A DNA stretch of 64,000 bases, taken from positions 33,412,716-33,476,715 of the forward strand of contig NC_035176.2 in NCBI RefSeq assembly GCF_001659605.2, in the 5' to 3' direction. A program made the position numbers and the translations under genes. The DNA is from Manihot esculenta (taxonomy: Eukaryota; Streptophyta; Magnoliopsida; Malpighiales; Euphorbiaceae). Position 1 is the stretch's first letter. Every line of letters begins with the position of its first letter. This document shows, one piece after another, positions 36,981 through 48,410 of the stretch. A model generated the notes under the pieces. That model had not been told where the DNA came from. It was given only the letters and a program-made list of their open reading frames with translations, and searched no databases.

Positions 36981-39900
36981 TTAAAACAGATATGGGTATT
37001 GCTGGAGCATGGACTCCCGAGTCTCCCAAGTGCACTCTTCTAGGTTGTGGTGGTTCCACAGAACTTTCACCATTGGTATCTCCTTGTTTCTCAGCTTTCT
37101 GATCTGGGTGTCAAGGATCCGCACTGGCTGCTCTACATAGGTGAGATCACTTACGATTTCCACCTCAGGTTCACTAAGAACCTTCTCTGGATCTGACACA
37201 AACTTCCGCAACATAGAAACATGGAATACCGGGTGAATTCTTTCCATAGAAGCCGGTAAATCTAGCTTATACGACACAGGCCCGATCTTCTGCAAGATCT
37301 CAAAGGGACCAATGTACCGTGGGGCCAGTTTACCCTTCTTCCCAAACCGAACCACTCCCTTCATCGGAGACACCTTGAGCAATACTATATCCCCCTCCTG
37401 GAATTCTATCTGCTTCCTACGGATGTCTGCATAACTTTTCTGTCTGCTTACAGCTGTTCTGATCCGCTCTCTGATGATAGGCACTAACTTGCTGGTTATC
37501 TCAACTAACTCTGGCCCTGCAAGAGTTTTCTCTCCTACCTCTTCCCAGCAAACAGGTGTTCGGCACTTCCTCCCATACAAAGCTTCATAAGGGGCCATCC
37601 CTATGCTAGCATGATGGCTGTTGTTGTAGGCAAACTCCACCAGAGGTAGATGCTGCCTCCAAGAACCGCCAAAGTCTAACACACACATTCTCAGCATATC
37701 TTCAATGGTCTGGATGGTTCTCTCTGACTGACCGTCTGTCTGTGGATGGAAAGCAGTGCTGAAATCCAACCTTGTGCCCATTTCATTTTGCAGACTCCGC
37801 CAAAACCTGGAGGTGAACTGAGGTCCTCGATCTGATACTATCGACACTGGAACTCCATGCAACCTTACTATCTCGTCTACATACACCTGTGCCAACTTGT
37901 CCACAGAGTAGTTACTCCTGACTGGAATAAAGTGAGCAGATTTCGTGAGTCTATCCACAATCACCCAGATGGAGTCTAGTCTGTTAGACGTCGCCGGTAA
38001 CCCCACTACAAAATCCATCGCTATGTTCTCCCATTTCCATTCTGGGATCGGCAGTGGGTTAAGCATTCCAGCCGGCTTCTGGTGCTCTAGCTTCACCCTT
38101 TGACATGTCTCGCAGGCTGACACGAACTGTGCCACTTCTCTCTTCATTGCTGGCCACCAATACACCCTTCTCAGATCTTGATACATCTTGGTGGCTCCCG
38201 GGTGAATGCTATACCGCGTATTATGAGCTTCCCTCATAATGTCTGCCTTCAAACTGCTATCATCTGGTACACATAACCTCATACCGTGTCGAAGAATCCC
38301 CTCACCGTCAAATCTGAACTCTGCACTATTGCCAGACTGAACAGTCCTGGCACTCTTCACTAACTCGGGGTCTTCGTGCTGTTTCAGAGCCACTTGCTCT
38401 AGAAACACTGGTGTCACTCTCATCTGTGCGATCAAAGCACCTGTACCAGATAACTGCAACTGTAACCCTTCTTCCACGAGCTTGTAGAAATCCTTCACCA
38501 CCGGTCTTCTCTCTACTCCAATGTGGGATAAACTGCCAAGTGACTTTCGGCTTAAGGCATCAGCGACAACATTAGCCTTGCCCGGATGATACTGGATCTT
38601 ACAATCGTAATCACTGACCAATTCTACCCACCGTCTCTGCCTCAAGTTTACCTCTCTCTGACTTAAGATGTGCTGCAGGCTCTTATGATCCGTATAGATC
38701 TCACACTTTACCCCATAGAGGTAATGCCTCCACATCTTAAGTGCAAAGATAACAGCGGCCATCTCCAGATCGTGTGTCGGGTAATTTAGCTCGTGCTTCT
38801 TCAGCTGTCTAGAAGCATAAGCTATTACGCTGTCATTCTGCATCAACACACAACCTAATCCCACTCGGGATGCATCACAGAACACTGTGAAATCTTCATC
38901 ACTGATCGGCAGCGCTAACACCGGTGCTGAAGTTAACCGTCTCTTCAACTCTGCAAAACTCTCCTCACATTCCTCTGACCACACAAACTTTTGATTCTTT
39001 CTGGTCAGTCTGGTCATAGGAGCAGCTATCTTTGAGAAGTCCTGAACAAACCTCCGATAGTAGCCTGCCAAACCCAGAAAACTCTTGATTTCTGTCATTG
39101 TAGTGGGTGTAGGCCAGTTGGCTACTGCCTCTACCTTTTTGGGATCTACTGCTATGCCTTCCTCTGATACAACATGTCCCAAAAAGGAAATGCTCCTTAG
39201 CCAGAACTCGCACTTGGAGAACTTGGCATACAAGCCATGCTCTCTCAAGGTTTGCAGCACTATCCGCAGATGCTGGGCATGGTCCTCTGCATTCCTGGAG
39301 TACACCAAGATATCATCAATAAAGACGATCACAAAACGATCCAAGTACTCCCTGAAAACCCTGTTCATGAGATCCATGAATGCTGCAGGGGCGTTAGTCA
39401 ACCCGAACGGCATCACAAGGAACTCATAATGCCCATATCTGGTTCTGAAAGCAGTCTTGGATACATCTCCTTCCCTGATCTTCAACTGATGGTATCCGGA
39501 TCTCAGATCTATTTTAGAAAAACAACCTGCTCCTGCCAGCTGGTCGAATAGATCATCGATCCTAGGTAAAGGATACTTGTTTTTAATAGTGACTTTGTTC
39601 AACTGTCTGTAGTCGACACAAAGTCTAAGAGGTCCATCCTTCTTTCTGACAAATAATACTGGAGCACCCCAGGGTGAGGTACTCGGGCGGATGAAACCCT
39701 TAGCTACCAAATCCTGTAACTGTTGTTTCAACTCTCGCAACTCTGCTGGTGCCATCCTGTAGGGAGGAATAGAGATCGGTCTGGCATTGGGCACCAACTC
39801 AATCTCGAACTCTATTTCCCTATCCGGTGGTAGTCCTGGAAGCTCTTCAGGAAACACGTCTGGGAAGTCTCTAACAATTGGTACTGAGGATGGTTCCCTA

Positions 39901-41933
39901 ACCTGACTGTCTAGCTCTCTCACATAAGCTAGGAACCCCTGACACCCCTTCCTTAACATCCTACGAGCCTGGAGGGCTGATATCAAACCCCTAGGTGTCC
40001 CTCTCCTGTCTCCTCTGAAAACACACTCTGACCCATCCTGGTCTCTGACACTGACTACTTTGTCTCTACAGTTCAGGGTAGCATCATACGTAGATAACCA
40101 GTCCATCCCTAGAATGACATCAAAATCTGTCAACTCTAGAACCACCAGGTCAGCTGGAAGGTATCTACCCTCTATGCACACTGGACTGAACCGACAGACT
40201 GACTCTGCCAAAGATGGATCACATTTGGGTCCACTGACCCATAGAGGACACTCTAACTCAGACACCATCAGACCCAACCTCTCTGCAGCTCTAGAAGAAA
40301 TGAAAGAGTGAGAAGCACCGGGGTCCATTAAAGCATACACCTCAGAACACCCAATGATGAGATTACCTGACACCACCGTGTTCGACGTGTCTGCCTCCTG
40401 CTGAGTCAGGGTGAAAATCCGTGCTGGGGCTGACGGACCTGCACCTCGGGAACCCATCCCTGATGAAGAGGCTGCCCCTCTTCCTCTTCCTCTGCCACTG
40501 CTTGGTGGTATGGCTGAAGCTACGAGCTGTACTACACTGCCCGCACTCATCTGCTGGGATGGTGCAACCAAAGTCGCCTGAGGACATTCCCGTGCATAAT
40601 GTCCCTCCTGCCCACATCTATAGCAGGCTGTGGATCCCAACTGACAAGCTCCTCTATGCTGTTTGCCACACCTCTTGCACACTGGAAAATCTGCGCCAAA
40701 ACTGGAGCCACTACTCATTCCCAGACCCGACTTAAGCCTAATCCAAAACTTGCCTCTCTTTCCTCTGAATTTCTCCCATCTCTTCTTACTTGCACTTGCT
40801 GTACTCTGTGAGGAGGAACCTGGTTTAACACCAGAAGACTGTGCCTTGACTACACCTTGACTTATGGCACTGGCCTCCATCTTTCTCGCAGCATCCACAA
40901 TAGAGTGGAAACTTTCCTTCTCCGCATGAAGAATCAAAGAGAAATACCTGGGATGAAGCCTTGTGGCATATCTCTTTGCCTTCTTCTGATCTGTATCATA
41001 TGCCTGACCGACATATGGCAACAATTCCAGGAACTTATCTGTATATTCATCAACGCTCATCTCCTCCGTCTGTCGCAACTGCTCAAACTCCACAACCTTT
41101 AGTTCCCTGGAACTGTCAGGAAAAGCCCATCCAGCAAATTCGTTGGCGAACTCTTCCTATGTCATACTCTCAAGTTTCAGGTCCACATAGTTTTTGAACC
41201 ATTCTCTAGCTTTCTTACACTTTAAAGTGAACCCTGCCATCTCAATGGCTCTACCATCATCAGCTCCCAACTCACTTGTTATCATTCTGATTGCACTGAG
41301 ATACTCAAAGGGATCATCTCCTGTATTGAATTTAGGAGCATCCAACTTTAAGTACTCGGTCATCTTCACCTTACTTCCCCCTGAAGAACTGGGTTGCTGT
41401 GCTTCCACAACAGGGGCTACTGGTTCAGGAGGTGGTGGTGGAGGAACTGGTTCCCTCACTTCAGGCTGTAATGGACTTGGATGAACAGGTGGGGGTGGAT
41501 ACATGTGATATGGTGGATAAAAGGAAGGATAGGGCATATATGGCATGTAGGGTGGATATGGGGCAAAGCTGGAGTAATCCGACGTGCCTCCCATCGGATA
41601 CCCTGGGCCCTGTGGAAAGGGTGGATAGCCAAACCCCGAGGCCTGAACGCCTCCCTGGGACTCCCCCATACCTTCTTCTGACCTTCCTACACCCATGCTT
41701 ACATCTCTACTCTGATCCTCTTCCATCACACCTCTTTCTTCTACTGCCCTTCCCCCTCTGCTTACTCCTCTCCTGCTCTCGTCAGAAGACCTTCTAGGGT
41801 CTCGTGACGTTCCTTCCCTGCTTGACCTGTGCGATCGTGTCCTTGGCAAGGCAGGTGGTCGAGCAGCTGTACCCTCACTTATAGGTGGGACTCCAGTCAA
41901 TCTCGCGGATCGACGAGTTCCTCGCATCTTCAC
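36981..41933 (-). pseudogene. Element C gag-pol (one premature stop)
   Basis: One frame of about 1,650 codons. Gag starts MKMRGTRRSARL (or at the second Met), with a Pro/Tyr-rich linker. It continues with zinc knuckles ([26 protein letters not shown]), protease ([11 protein letters not shown]), reverse transcriptase ([10 protein letters not shown] intact), RNase H ([13 protein letters not shown]), integrase ([10 protein letters not shown]) and a chromodomain-like tail ending QQYPYLF then TAA. A TAG at 41,157-41,159 replaces the Trp expected before EEFANEF in gag, a change of TGG to TAG. All visible catalytic motifs downstream are intact, so this is the best preserved pol in the window. Confidence 0.93.
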
Positions 41934-42122
41934 TCTCTGGAAAATAACAAATCACATAACACATCAACAACACATCAAAAACATGCACATGCATAACTCA
42001 TGGCATTGCACATCAGCAGAACATCCTATCCTCGTGGACATGTTTTTCCTATGGTGCTTGACCTGCTAAACCTCTCTATGAGCCCAACTCTCTCTCTATA
42101 GGTCCGACCATATGAACCTAGG

Positions 42123-42134
42123 GCTCTGATACCA
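42123..42134 (-). other. Primer binding site of element C
   Basis: TGGTATCAGAGC on the minus strand, three bases from the inner end of the 5' LTR (42,138). Confidence 0.9.
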
Positions 42135-42137
42135 ATC

Positions 42138-42458
42138 TGTAACAGCCCGGAAACCGAACTGCCACCGGCACTAGGATCCAGATCGACTTAAGGTCGCCGG
42201 GACCCGTAGTAAGCCTGCTATCCTGTCTGTATACCTGTGAAATCCCATACATGATCATACATTTGCTTAAAAACATAAAACTTTTCTTCATTCCAAGGCT
42301 TAACCTGTGCATGCACTCTCTCTGTTTAACACTTCAAAACATGAAAACAAGTGAAAATACCTTGGCAACCATATGTATTACCCTTCTCGAGGGTTCCGAC
42401 ACCCGAGATTCCACCGGACTACAGGAATTTCGATGCCGGACTCGAGCCGGGTATTACA
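42138..42458 (-). repeat. Element C 5' LTR with large internal deletion
   Basis: Only 321 bp, against 2,132 bp for its partner. Both outer ends match the 3' LTR closely, but about 1.8 kb corresponding to 34,958-36,769 is missing. The join sits at about 42,323 between CTCTCT and TTTAACAC. The lost part includes the TATA box and the palindrome clusters, so this LTR should have no promoter. Confidence 0.9.
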
Positions 42459-42463
42459 ATGTT

Positions 42464-44291
42464 CTTCCTCTAAATCTTTCAAGATTTTCACTTGTTTTAA
42501 CTTGGTTTTGAAGATTTAAGCTTTTGAGCAAAGTTTTGGAGCTTGGAAGTTCAAGAACCAAATCTCTCCCAACTCCGAGTTTTTGGTCGTCTCTCTCGAT
42601 CTTCAAGAGGTAAGAGCCGATCTTAAGCTCGTTTTATGTTTTAAATAAGTTTTATGCAAGATCTATGGGTTAGAATGCATGTTTAGGTTATGGTTATGTT
42701 TATGGGTATAAATGTGTGTTCTTGAACAATGTGGATGCTTGATGGGGTTTATGATGGTTTGAGACCCCTAGGAACATGTATGCTTGTGTTTGTGTGTTGT
42801 AGAATAGGTTTGATGCATGTTGGAAAAGTTTGGAGGCGATTTGTGCAAAGGGAGCCAAGTTTCTGCCTTTTGGCAAAAACCAGGTTCGGCAGCCGAAGGA
42901 TTTTCGGCCGCCGAACATGGCTGGGGAGGCAGCCTTTCGGCTGCCGAAGCTTGCCCCCGAAAGGAGACTTTCGTCTCTGTCTGGCAGTTTCGGCCGCCGA
43001 AAGTGCCGCCGAACATGCATGAGTTTCGTCTCTGTCTGGGAGTTTCGGCCGCCGAAGGTGCCGCCGAACCTGCCTGACTTTCGGCTCTGGAGGGACTTTC
43101 GGCCGCCGAACTTGCCGCCGAAAGTGCCCTGCCCAGGCCTCCTTTGCATGATTTTGTATGGTTGTTTCAGGATGTTTTAGGGGTTTTTTGGGGAGTAGTT
43201 TATAGTTATGTTCAGGTGTGTTTGGTCCCTCATTTGAGTCCACCTGTGTAGGTTCGGACCCGAGGAACCGAGGACCCCAGCAGTGAGTCCAGCTGCTTCG
43301 GTGTTGTCAGAGTCAGCCAGAGGTGAGTGGAACTAAACCTAATCTTTTAAATTAAGAAATTAAATGTTTTATCATGTTTCATGCATCATGATTATGAAAT
43401 AGGATGATTGCATTAGTTTTCACGAATATGCCGCATTGCATCAATTGTTGTTGATGTGGGTGAATGTTGGATGACCCAATTAGTCCATGACAGGAAGACC
43501 AGGACCCCATTCTACGGCCTGGCACAGAGTAAGGAAAGACCAGGACCCCATTCTACGGCCTGGCACGGTAATGGGACTCGAAGACCAGGAGCCCAGAAGA
43601 GGCCCTGGGATAATGGTAAGTAATGTATGTATGACAGGAAGACCAGGACCCCATGCTACGGCCTGGCACTGAGTTAGCTTGGACTAATTGGTGACAAGTT
43701 CACCCAACCCTTATGTGAATTGTCTGTGTTATGATGCATTTCATTAAAACTTAGTGTTAATATGTTTTATAGTTCTACTCACTGGGCTTTTAGCTCACCC
43801 CTCTCCCTTTACCCCCAGGCTTGCAGGTGCAGGATAGAGCAGGAGTCCAGATAGAGTAATGAAGTTTTGTTTATGTAATAGTTAGCAATGGACATGATCA
43901 AATTGTAATGTAATGCCTTAATCAGTATAGTTATGTAATGATGTTTATGGATATTAGAGGTGTGCTTGACCATAGAATGTTGTTATCCCTTTTAATACAT
44001 GATCTTGGATATTTTATGTCATTTATGTAAACCAACTCAGCATATGTTATGTCACCCATTGGGGGCACTAATGAGATCCCACAGAGGGATCAATGTTATG
44101 TTAATGTTTATGCAGGTTGAGTTTGGTTGATGTATATGGAAAGAAAAGTTTTAAATTTTTATGTATGTTGTTGATCATGTATGGGATTATACAGGTTTAC
44201 AGGTTTTATGTCAGGCTTGCTACGGGTCCCGGCGGCCTTAAGCCGATCTGGATCCTAGCGCCGGTAGCGGTCCGATTTTCGAGTCGTTACA
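42464..44291 (+). repeat. Element B 3' LTR, remainder
   Basis: It resumes B's LTR after element C at the sequence that follows the same point in the 5' LTR (26,674 onward). It contains the palindrome clusters at about 42,885-43,130 and the CCAGGACCCCAT minisatellite at about 43,495-43,670. It ends GTTACA, then the TTATT duplication and the second half of element E. Confidence 0.9.
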
Positions 44292-45063
44292 TTATTACTT
44301 TGCAATCAAGAATCAATGTAGATCTAAACAACAAAATAACAATGAAATTAAGCATGAAATTGCATAAATACTGAAAAATAAAAAATAAATAATGTATGTT
44401 CAGATCTCCCAATCCATACAACAACTAAAGTTTCACCTAATCTTCAACTAGAAAAAAGAGTTTCAGCCACTCATGGCTGAAACAAAACCAAAAATAAAGA
44501 AAGGAAGAAGAAGATGTGGCTAAATGTGGCCGACGCTTGTTGATGCTCTTATATAGGCATGCGGCTTACTTGATCCCAAAGTAAGAGGAGAAGAGTGTTG
44601 CCCTAAGTTTCCTTGTGAGATGGAGCCTTCTTTTGAATTTCAAATTTTGAATTTTGAATGCTTGAGAGGCAAGTGCATCTTCTTGAGATTTGGCTTCCTG
44701 ATTAGGCAGAACTGAATGCTGAGGTGTCTTCACATTTTAAATGAAGGAAGATTTGAAATTTGAATTTCAAATTATTCAGCTAACTGCGCTTTCCTTATTT
44801 ATCTTCGCTACTGCACTTTCCTTATTTACTGCACTTTCCTTATTTGGCTTCACTTCAGCTGCAACTTCGCTTAGGCAAACTACTTTTCTCTTTTATCATC
44901 TTTTAGGCAGTTTTAAGAGTATTTTCACCAGATTACCCTTTTACACCATTTTCTGCAAAATAAGATCAAAACTACAGAATTAGGCAGAAATAATATAAAT
45001 TAACATTAATAACAATATGATAAAATGGTCTAAATTTGGACTGATCAGCCATGCAAACCTATC

Positions 45064-45282
45064 GAATGTCCGGGCTCTACATCTCTCACCAGCTCAACAG
45101 GTCGTCCTGCTTATCCTGTCCAATAGTCTGTCCTGCTTTGCAGGTTGTCTCACCAGCTTCTAAAAGACTTGCCTGTTTGTCAGCTTGCTCCGCCAACTTC
45201 GTAAGGCTCGTCCGATTGCCCTAGCCTTCTTATTTTCTAAAATTTTAGGGTTTTTCTAATTGACATTGGAAGAGTTGGGACA
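45064..45282 (-). repeat. Element D 3' LTR, initial part
   Basis: On the minus strand it starts TGTCCCAACTCTTCC at 45,282, matching the TGTCACAACTCTTCC start of the 5' LTR at 48,410. It shares the AGCTTCTAAAAGACT block with the 5' LTR. It is cut at the AAACCTATC duplication bordering element E. Confidence 0.75.
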
Positions 45283-45536
45283 TTCTCCCCAGCCAATCCT
45301 GCGACACTCTCATCGCATTTGCACACTATCTTGCACCTTGGACCTCCATGGTCTCCATTTCCTTGGTGCTCCCGACGGTCGATCCTTAATCGTATTGCTT
45401 GCCCTTCTTGGGAAGTTTTCACTTGGCCAATCCTTGTCCCACTGCTTTCTTGGATGTCTGTTTCTCCTTGCCTTACCACCCGCATGTGGCCTAGCATGAG
45501 TCCCATTAGAGTATCCACCTACACGCCCCTTGCTGT

Positions 45537-47634
45537 CTACATGCCATTCTCCCTTGGTGGTAGTATGAATGGCAACTCGGTTTGCACCCAGACCACACTC
45601 GGCTTGCTTCTTCCGAGCACTTCTGGAACGGCTTCAATAGAAACCTCCTTATGTCCATGGAGTTCTTCAAGGTTGGGAGGCGCCATATGATAAAGAACAC
45701 CAACAAGTGATTCTGCCCTAGGTTCCAACTCAATCTGGTGACCCACCTCCTTCTTCAGTGGAAGACCCTTAGCCAATTCCTAAGGCATAATTTCAGTAAA
45801 CTCCTCATGAATATCTTTGACAGCAATAGATGGCTCTGGTGTGAGTAGCTCATCATCATGCTTCAATGCTCCTAAGAAAGTTGGCTCCAACCTCTCTACA
45901 CCCTTGGAAAGATGAAGGGCTGAGAAAGTACTAGTGCTAGACTTCCCTCTTGTCATTGAAACAGTATATGTATTGTTTTCTTCTAGAATGCACATGCTAT
46001 TGGCGAAGGAGAGAGTAATGGCCTTCACTTGATCTATGAAGTCTACGCCGAGCACACAAGGATAGTCGTCCGTAGCAATAACAGAAAAGTCAAGAGTACC
46101 AGGCCACTCACTAATTTTAACTCTGACATTCCAGGCTACTCCGTGTGTCGAGGTCGGTTGAGAGTTCACAGTCTTCAGCAATCTCGTCTCCTTCTCATAT
46201 GGAATCCCCTAGCTTTTTGGTTGCCTCCAAGTTCAGGAAATTATTAGAAGTTCTAGTATCCACCAGAGCCTGCAAGGTCTATCCGTTTATGCTCATAGGT
46301 GCAAACAATCACCTTTTTCGCCTAGGTGGAACCTCGATTACCTTGGCTGCCACGGCTGCCAACTAAAGAGCACCCATACAGGCTCCTTCTTTCGGCTACT
46401 GAACTGTCTTCTTTTTTGTTACCATATCTGATAGCGTATTATGCTTCGGACATTTAAAAACTTGATGTGGTCCGTTGCATAGGAAGCACTTGACAAACGG
46501 CCTCTCAAGTCTCTTCCATCCTTTGGAATTCCCTTCCTTTGATCCCTCATTTGGTTTCCATCTCTTCTGGGATCCCTTCTTGCTTTTAGGGGCTTCACCC
46601 GCATTCTTGCCTTTAGATGGCTTTGTAGGACTCTTACTTCTGTCCTTCTTATACTTGACAAGGGATTCTGCTATAGAAATAGCAGTAGCAAGAGTCTGAG
46701 CTCCTTTATGCTCAATCTCTATTTTTACCCAATGTTATTGTCCGTTCATAAAAGCAAACAGGGCCTCCTCATCTAGATAGTTAGGGATTTCCAACACAAT
46801 TTCAAAAAACTCTTTGACATAATCACAAATCGTACCTTCTTGAGATAGCCATCTCAATCTCGCCCTTACTTCCCCAATGACATTTTCAGGATAGAACTAG
46901 TGCTTAAGCTCTTTCTTGAAATCTTCCCATATGGCTATAGTACAAGTGCCCTTCTCAATGTCAACTTCCCTTCGTCTCCCTTAGACCATGGCAGTATCAG
47001 TTAAGTACAATGGGGCATGATCAATCTTTCTAGCATCCTCCACAAATCCCAGAGCTTTGAAATACTACTCTAAGCTCCACAGAAATGTATCAATGTCTTT
47101 AGCATTGCGTATACCCCTGAACACGTTTGGCTTAAACAGTTCCACTCGTGCTGTAGGAGCTCCCAAGGTGGATGATGAACTTGCGAAGCTGCCTTAGACC
47201 ACTGCGGAGTGCAGTAAAGCCATCAGCTCCTCGAGCTCCTTCATCTTCTCCATCATCCTGTCCATTTTTGTCCTCAAAAATCAGTTCTCCTCCCTTATGG
47301 CGGCATTGTCTTTGGATTGGGCATGCCTTAGTGACTCCGTCTCACTCTCTAGCTTCTCGATGGCAGAGTTGAGGACATCTTGCATCCCCTTCTGGAACAC
47401 TTCCATCCCAGTATCAAGTTTCTCAATGTGGGTGTCAAACTCCTCAAACTTCTCCTCATTCTCGATCAGAACTAGCTCCACCTTCGCAAGAAAGGTTTCC
47501 ATGTCATTAAGCCCTTCTCTGGCTCTTGCAGACTCCCTTGACTTGCCCCTTTCTTTCCTCTTGCCACCACCGTGCTCCTCAGCCATGGAAGCAATGCCTC
47601 CACCAACAACATCACTTAGATTTGGCATATTCAC
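45537..47634 (-). pseudogene. Element D gag-protease-RT-start remnant
   Basis: Minus-strand pieces in order: gag N-terminus with a charged, coiled-coil-like stretch (47,634-47,281; EFDTHIEKLDTGMEVFQKG); a Lys/Arg-rich region before a zinc knuckle (46,661-46,419); a retroviral-type protease region (46,181-45,780; CVLGVDFIDQV); and the first ~40 residues before the reverse transcriptase core (45,776-45,660; KEVGHQIELEP, YHMAPPNLEEL). The sequence then jumps to unrelated residues and the 3' LTR. Several frameshifts and stops separate the pieces. The layout resembles a chromovirus deletion derivative that keeps gag and protease only. Confidence 0.75.
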
Positions 47635-47651
47635 CCGAAGAACAAATCAAA

Positions 47652-47663
47652 GTTCTAATACCA
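47652..47663 (-). other. Degenerate primer binding site of element D
   Basis: TGGTATTAGAAC on the minus strand, two bases inside the 5' LTR. It is the initiator-Met tRNA site with two transitions. Confidence 0.75.
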
Positions 47664-47665
47664 CT

Positions 47666-48410
47666 TATCACGGAGTAAGTGATTCAACACTAGAATAGCA
47701 CTATAATCGTCCGGCCTTAGTTCAACTAGAACTAAGTTCAGCTAGAACTAAGTTCAACCTTTCAAACACACAGTGCTACCAAAGGTGAAATGCACAGGAA
47801 GTTAAACTGGGGAGAGGTTGAAGGTAGAAGAAGAGACTTGTATTACTTCACAAGAAAAATGATTTACAGAGTATAAGAGTGCTCTCTCTCTCAAGCTGTC
47901 TCACTTGTTTGTACAATTGATTACAAATGAGTATTAAGAGTCTTTTAGAAAAATACTTAGGGATAAGTCTAGTAGATTATGGCTTCTAAAGCTGCTTTTT
48001 GTGTCCCTCCTACTTTTGACGCTTAGATTCAACTTCTAGAAATCTCGAATTGAGTACTACTATGTTAGCTTCCTTTGTATGCTTCCTACAGGGCCCTATT
48101 AATTTCATGTCTAGCTCTTAGCCCATCAATCCGAGCATTAAGTTTCGCTCTGGCGGGGCTTCTGAGCATTTCAATCCAGCCTTGCGAGCTTTTGAGTTTC
48201 TGGGCTTCTTGTGATGTGCAGGTCGTCCCACTTGTGGCAAATTGTCCCACTTTTCCTGCCCAGTCCAGTAGCCTATTCTACTTGGCAGATCATCCTGCCA
48301 GCTTCTAAAAGACTCGCTTGATTTCTTCGCAAGACTCGTCCAACTGCCCTGGCATTCTCCCTTGGGAAAAATTTAAGGATTTTACGGGTGAAATGGGAAG
48401 AGTTGTGACA
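47666..48410 (-). repeat. Element D 5' LTR
   Basis: About 745 bp running from 48,410 (TGTCACAACTCTTCCC on the minus strand) to 47,666. Its inner end has a G-to-A change (TATCAC for TGTCAC on the plus strand). It shares ordered blocks with the split 3' LTR but differs by many substitutions and indels, consistent with an old insertion. Confidence 0.8.

Larger units (their letters stand above)
34772..42458 (-). mobile_element. Element C: diverged Tekay/Del-like chromovirus, minus orientation
   Basis: Flanked by ATGTT at 34,767-34,771 and 42,459-42,463, inside B's 3' LTR. It reads on the minus strand: 5' LTR 42,458-42,138 (short), primer site, gag-pol 41,933-36,981, polypurine tract and 3' LTR 36,903-34,772. 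The LTR termini match A and B (TGTAATACCCGG and GTTACA), but most of the LTR and about a quarter of gag have diverged. Only one premature stop is seen in the coding frame. Confidence 0.92.
16371..44291 (+). mobile_element. Element B: Tekay/Del-like chromovirus, split by A, C and a MITE
   Basis: Plus-oriented Ty3/gypsy element with LTR ends TGTAATACCCGG...GTTACA. The 5-bp duplication TTATT is at 16,366-16,370 and 44,292-44,296. Its 5' LTR is split by element A and its 3' LTR by element C. Its single gag-pol frame is split by a MITE. Without the inserts each LTR would be about 2.26 kb and the whole element about 10 kb. Confidence 0.9.
15736..45054. mobile_element. Element E: non-coding insertion in D's 3' LTR (split by element B)
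   Basis: E consists of 15,736-16,370 plus 44,297-45,054, about 1.4 kb in total. The 9-bp target duplication AAACCTATC is at 15,727-15,735 and 45,055-45,063. It is AT-rich with no coding pattern, no LTRs and no clear terminal inverted repeats. Read on the minus strand it ends in an A/T-rich tail (AATTAAAAAAATTATTTTT). A 9-bp duplication suits a MULE-type element lacking inverted repeats; a retroposed transcript is the alternative. Confidence 0.65.
15066..48410 (-). mobile_element. Element D: internally deleted Ty3/gypsy retrotransposon, outermost layer of the nest
   Basis: Minus-oriented LTR element. Its LTR ends are TGTCAC...GTGACA. The 5' LTR is 47,666-48,410, followed by a degenerate primer site, gag, zinc knuckle, protease and the first residues of reverse transcriptase (47,634 down to 45,537). 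The 3' LTR begins at 45,282, is split by element E and finishes at 15,735-15,066. Reverse transcriptase core, RNase H and integrase are missing. Flanking bases share TCTT on both sides (15,062-15,065 and 48,411-48,414), a weak 4-base duplication. Its coding parts carry several frameshifts. It is the oldest layer by nesting order. Confidence 0.75.

Noticed and set aside
16371..44291. Endogenous pararetrovirus (caulimovirid-like)
   Set aside because: LTR pairs, an initiator-Met primer site, polypurine tracts, integrase and short target duplications show Ty3/gypsy retrotransposons.
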